From NCBI RefSeq assembly GCF_003473485.1, contig NC_053043.1, positions 36,060,576-36,124,575 of the forward strand: a stretch of DNA of 64,000 nt. Direction: 5' to 3'. Positions 59,401-64,000 of this stretch are shown here, piece by piece. The notes below the pieces were generated by a model, which worked only from the letters and a program-made list of their open reading frames with translations, did no database searches and had not been told where the DNA came from. A program made the translations under genes and the position numbers. Positions within the stretch are counted from its first letter, which is position 1. Each line of letters opens with the position of its first letter. This DNA is from Medicago truncatula (Eukaryota; Streptophyta; Magnoliopsida; Fabales; Fabaceae).

Positions 59401-62400
59401 ATTGGAGAGATTTGATCAACAAGGTTTGCATATGAAAGTCTACTCTACCTTGGAACTGAGTTATAATTGTTTAGAAAGGGATGACCTGAAGTCACTCTTC
59501 CTTTTCATTTGTTCATTTGGACTGGACCATATCCACACTGGAATGTTGTTTCAATGTTATTGGAGTTCAGGGTTATGTGAACATCTTCCACATTGACAGA
59601 GGCACGGAATCAATTTTTCAACTTAATAAATGACCTTAGGGCCTCTTCATTGTTGCTTGAACGTGAAAGAGGTCGAGTAAGAATGCATGATGTTGTACGT
59701 GATGTAGCTAAATTAATTGCGTCTAGGTTTCATCGTACTTATTCTGTGAAAAGGTACTCCGAAGTCAAACAATGGCCAACGATAGATCAGCTTCAAAAGT
59801 TCCATCAAATCATTTTGCCTTGGTCTTATATTAATGAGCTTCCTGAGAAGTTGGAGTGCCCAGAGTTGAGGCTACTTCTACTTCATAATATAGGCGACAA
59901 TTTGAAAGTCTCTGATGAGTTTTTCTCTGGGATGAGAGAAGTAAAAGTTCTAGATTTGTATGGAATGATGTTAACCCCTTCCCCACCTCCATCTCTCTCT
60001 TTCTTGACAAACCTTCAAACATTGACTCTGGGGGGATGTGAGTTAGAAGACATATCAATAGTTTTGGAACTGAAAAGTTTAGAGATTCTCAGCCTTGAAA
60101 GATCTGACATTATAGAGCTCCCAGAAGAAATAGGACAACTAACCAATCTTCGAATGCTGAATTTAACCAACTGCTCTAGGTTGAGATTCATTCCTGCAAA
60201 TCTTATTTCAAGCTTAACATGCTTAGAAGAGTTGTACATGGGAAATTGCTTTATCCAATGGGATGTCAAGAGAAGCAAAGACCAAAGCAACAGTGCAAGT
60301 CTGGAAGAGCTAGGTAATCTGTCACATCTAACAACTTTGGACATCATGATTCAAGATTCTTCAGTTTGGCCAATGGAGTTGCAAGTCTTTGCAAAGCTTG
60401 AGAGATACAATATATTTATTGGTGATGTATGGAAATGGTCTTTGGAATGGGCTGGAGGTGCTTCTGAATCTTCAAGAACACTTAAGCTGGCAGAGAGTAA
60501 GAGTACAAGCATTCTTTCAGATTATGGATTTAACTTATTGTTGAATTCAGCGGAGGATTTGTGCGTAGCTCAATTACAACGTGCTAGAGGTGTCCTTTAC
60601 GAGTTGAACATGGAAGGTTTTCCACAATTAAAGCATTTGTGCATCGAAGACAGTTCTGAACTGGAGTGCATTGTTAATTCAATAGGTTGCTTTTATCCCT
60701 ATCCCGCCTTCCCCAACTTAGAGACTTTAGCTCTTCAAAATCTGTTTAATCTGGAAGAAATATGTCATGGACCAATTCCAATTCAATCCTTTTCCAAGCT
60801 GAAATTTATTCAAGTCAATGGTTGCGATAAGTTGAAGCATCTGTTTTCATATTCTCTAGTTAGCAATCTTCCTCAACTTCTTGAAATAAAAATTTCGGAT
60901 TGCAAAATGATTACAGAAATCATATCTGAGCAAACATCTGAGGATGATATAGAAGTAAACAAGGTTATGTTCCCCAAGTTGCATTTACTTGAACTTGAAT
61001 GTTTGCCTGGTCTCATTAGTTTCTGCTCTGTGCCATTGGCAGTTGAAAATTATGAAGATACACGGTGCATGGCACTAATTGATCAAAAGGTAAACATACG
61101 ATTTTTCTCTTTTTTATCATTATTGTCTTTTATAGCTTAATTAAGCATCCTGATGTATTTATTCAAAATCACTGGATGTCTACAATACATCGCCATTATC
61201 CTATTGATAAATTTGAAGGTGTTTACATATTTTATTTCCATTTTTATTTTTGACGGAAGCTCCTCAACAACTGCCTTTAGTTGTAACCTGCAAGCATTGA
61301 TCATAATATATCAGGGATAGACAGATAGCTTTAGCTGTGTAAATGGTAACTAGCATGGTATAAGAGGATGAACTTTCCTATCTTCTGAAAGTATACCAAT
61401 AATAAAAGGGGTGTATGTTAACTAGGGATAATACTCCAACTAAATGATTGTACGAGCCTGAGTTTGTAATTTATGCTATATAGGAGACACAGATGAGTAG
61501 AGTAGTAGTTTGTATTGCTTGTACCTCTGGATTACACTAATCAAAGGGAATTCTGTTGTTAATATTCAACTCTTGTTTAGTGGTTACATCCTTCCTTTGT
61601 TTTGTTAGTTCTATCATCTTTTATCTTATTACCGGTTTTCCCCCAACATCACTCAATATGAACAAATAACAATTTTGCAATATTATTCATGTCAATAGGT
61701 TGGAATGTCCCAACTTGAGACCTTGAAGCTGTCTAAGATCAATTCTTGGAAATTATGGGATGACATACAATCCGGTTATTCTTGTGTTCAAAACTTGACA
61801 AATGTAAAAGCCTTGATCATATTTTTCCATTATCTGTGGCCAAAGAACTTCCATATCTCCAAGTGCTTCATATAGAAGAGTGCGGTGTGGAGACTATTGT
61901 TGCACAGGATGAAATGGCCGATGCAGTTCCAATACTTGTTTTCCCAAAATTAACATCTTTAAGTCTGCGAAGTTTAGCTCAACTTACAAGCTTCTGCTAT
62001 GGATTACACACCTTGGGTTTGCCTTTCTTAAGAGATTTGGATGTGTATCATTGTGATCAGCTAGAACAATTCTGATATGCAGTTTGCTGTTCAAAATCTT
62101 GAAGTATTTGAAGTATTTGAAGTATTCAAATGTTGCATACTACGGAATATAGTTCCATCCTCGGTGCGATTTGAGAAGTTAGAGAGAGTGAGAGTGGCCT
62201 TTTGTGTTGGAGTGGAAAATATTATGTTATCATCAATTGCTACTAATTTACCTAAACTTCGGAAATTAGTTATAGACAATTGTGAAATGATTGAAGTAAT
62301 AGTTGCAAGTGATAAAGAAAATGATGCTGGTGAGCTAGCTTTCTTGAAATTGGAGTTTTTGCGATTGTATAACTTACCACACTTAAGAAGTTTTTACAAG

Positions 62401-62620
62401 GGAAATTACAACCTCAAATTTCCATTGCTGCAGAAGTTAGTCGTGGGAAAATGTGACATGATAGAAACTTTCTCAAATGGAGTGTTGAGCGCACCAAAAC
62501 TCGGAGCAGTACATGTGACTTTAATACTACAATAGAAAAACTTTTTAAAAGGTCCATGGAGTTGGAATGGTGATTTTAATACTACAATAGAAAAACTTTT
62601 TGCTGAAAAGGTAATGTTTA
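59401..62620 (+). pseudogene. CNL C: 5'-truncated, internally deleted CNL relic
   Basis: Homology starts at ERFDQQGLHMKVYSTLELSY in the ARC2 region, so CC, P-loop, kinase-2 and GLPL are gone. A 1-bp loss near 59590 shifts the frame; 59593-61089 is then open, with MHDVVRD (the classical MHD, unlike A and B) and LRRs, ending at a normal exon 1 donor. Exon 2 resumes at 61699 but joins into the middle of exon 3 at about 61801-61805, losing the rest of exon 2, intron 2 and part of exon 3. A second deletion near 62071 removes the end of exon 3, intron 3 and the start of exon 4. Exon 4 holds three GAAGTATTT copies and a doubled TTTAATACTACAATAGAAAA block. Non-functional, although long LRR frames remain. 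Confidence 0.9.
61090..61698 (+). other. Enlarged intron 1 of CNL C
   Basis: 609 nt against 88 nt in A2 and 303 nt in B1/B2, with GT at 61090 and AATAG at 61698. The extra part (about 61250-61600) has an LTR-like composition (TGTATTGCTTGTACCTCTGG), but no matched ends were found. Confidence 0.45.
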
Positions 62621-62792
62621 CAACTTTTAATTTTTTTTTAAGAGATAATTCAACTTTCATGGTTTGAAATCTTTAGTCGTTACGTTAAATAATGCCTAAG
62701 CTTGTTGCGAATAGCTCGAATTGAATCTGATGAGTTAGAATTTGTCCTATAAAGTTGAATAATGAAGACTCAAGGTAATTACTCGCAACCAA

Positions 62793-63481
62793 CTGGTAAT
62801 TCAGACAGAGTTAGCACATTGAACTTTTCATCTCCTTTGCATAATATTGTGTTCTTCAATATTTATGCTGTCTTAGCTTCATTTCCATACATTTCCTTTT
62901 TTTATTGTCTTTTTAACAATTGTTTATTTTATTTATTTATTTCCTTTGGATGCGAGACTAATCGGTTAATCTCATATGACAGAGATTTTAAAAGTTATCA
63001 TGAGGTATAGGTCTATTGGATTCTTCCTCCATCCCTTTTTATAATCTTTTGCCATTTTTCATATATATTAAGAAAAGTTGATAGTGTAACGAATGTGTAC
63101 ATTTTTTTTTTGAAGGAACGAATGTGTACATTTGTTTTATGACCTCCATCCCTGTTAATTTATTCGACATTGACTTTTAAACTTTCAAGACAAATAAGAA
63201 GAATTAATTAGGATATATTTTGAAAAAAAAGTAATAAATGTATCTTGTAATAAAATGAAATAGTGTTTTATTTAGGGATACATTTTTCTCCAAATGTGTT
63301 TATAAATAGCGACATAGGAAGTATATGTGTTTGCAACTACTTTAACCATTTGTATGAAAATTCTGTTTGATATATAAATAACATCAACGATGCAGTCAAT
63401 TCTTTACAATCTTGAAATTTTGAAAATAGTTTGAAGATTGTGTAGTTTCATTCTTAAGTATTTTTTTCGAAAGAGTTTACT
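62793..63481. repeat. Right arm of the inverted repeat around CNL C
   Basis: From TGGTAATTC to AGAGTTTACT. It begins in the same sequence that follows the other CNL genes (CTGGTAATTCAG, compare 31441 and 55769), so this is the arm in its original orientation and position. Confidence 0.9.
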
Positions 63482-63786
63482 GTTAATGCTAGTAGTTGTA
63501 AAAATAGCTTTACATTGAAAATGAATACCAGTAAAGTTCTTTTAAAATCCATGTAACCTTTTATGATTCAAAAGTATATTTTTTAATTGGTTTTTGATTC
63601 CTTCTCATTATTTATTTCTCATTACTGCACTTTGACAAACTTTGGATGTAAAAAGGGCAAGATTTGAAGTTGCAAGGGTCTACACAAGTCCTGCATGGCC
63701 AAAGGATAAATTCTTGGCAGAAACCAGACATGCACATCAGCAAGCCTGCGCTTATCTGCACGGCCTTACAGTACTCAACCAACACA
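63482..63786. other. Unassigned spacer
   Basis: About 150 bp of AT-rich DNA, then a more GC-balanced stretch (63650-63786, with CAAGGGTCTACACAAGTCC and CAAGCCTGCGCTTATCTGCA) unlike its surroundings. The frame through it on the plus strand has no recognised domain; it may be a piece of a captured exon or retroelement. Confidence 0.4.
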
Positions 63787-64000
63787 CTAGTTAATGGTTG
63801 CAGATTTGGAGACAATGAAATTAATGCCTACCTCGTCATTAGAGTTGGAGACAAATATGTCCTCCAACATTTGGCAATTACTAATCTTAAGAGATTTCAG
63901 GTTTACAAGTTCTCTAGCAACTGAGGATGAGAATGCGTATCTCATGCTACCACATTTGTCTATTGTCAAACTCTTCAAGTTTTGCATGCGAGAATGACTA
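63787..64000 (-). pseudogene. Inverted CNL exon 2 fragment, cut by window edge
   Basis: Minus-strand reading gives MQNLKSLTIDKCGSMRYAFS, then ELVNLKSLKISNCQMLEDIF and VSNSNDEVGI, nearly identical to exon 2 of B1 followed by the start of its intron. It has the same 57-nt loss as B1, but CQMLED as in B2. The homology ends at about 63790. The upstream part of the gene would lie beyond 64000, so it may be a fragment or the tail of an inverted CNL gene; this cannot be told from the window. Confidence 0.85.

Noticed and set aside
61250-61600. Solo LTR inside intron 1 of CNL C
   Set aside because: LTR-like composition, but no TG...CA ends with a matching 5-bp duplication could be found.
58714-63481. 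Large TIR transposon carrying the CNL fragment
   Set aside because: The right arm is ordinary CNL downstream DNA in place, no target duplication flanks the arms, and the arms lack transposon-type ends.

Overview
The window is nuclear DNA of a flowering plant, very probably a legume close to Medicago (inference). It is AT-rich, has intron-containing genes and GT..AG splice sites, and carries plant transposon families. Two protein classes dominate: a plant PLS-type pentatricopeptide repeat (PPR) protein and a cluster of coiled-coil NB-ARC LRR (CNL) disease-resistance genes of the RPS2/At4g27190-like type. No tRNA, rRNA or CRISPR is present.

Layout. 1-8.3 kb is gene-poor and full of small transposon remnants (SINE-like repeats, a 5'-truncated LINE, Mutator-like and CACTA-like elements). 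8356-10470 is an intact single-exon PPR gene. From 10113, inside that PPR gene, to 57295 the window is a large tandem duplication. Unit 1 is 10113-32086 and unit 2 is 32087-57295, and the junction can be read to the base. Each unit holds, in order, the 3' end of the PPR gene, a CNL gene of type A, a block of decayed transposons (hAT, CACTA, Helitron helicase), and a CNL gene of type B.

Gene state. B1 (26076-31387) and B2 (50336-55714) look intact, with five coding exons each (about 1521 and 1544 residues). Both A copies are broken in different ways. A1 (from 15188) ends in the ARC region, where it runs in frame into a Ty3/gypsy pol fragment, followed by a histone H4 C-terminal fragment. A2 (37152-42353) keeps all exons but carries a 2-bp deletion in the NB-ARC domain. 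Beyond unit 2 lies gene C (59401 to about 62620), an eroded CNL with no CC or P-loop. It is flanked by near-identical inverted arms of about 690 bp, because its own downstream sequence is repeated upside down at its truncated 5' end. At the right edge an inverted CNL exon 2 fragment runs out of the window.

Shared logic. A and B genes share a splice-donor context in what looks like a non-coding leader exon, a leader intron of 2.3-2.6 kb, the same coding-exon phases and a tiny last exon. Their P-loop sequences are the type of site targeted by the legume miR482/miR2118 family. Insertions present in only one unit, with empty sites in the other, date several transposons to after the duplication. 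All exon calls, product names and element classes were made by reading alone; no database search or alignment program was run.
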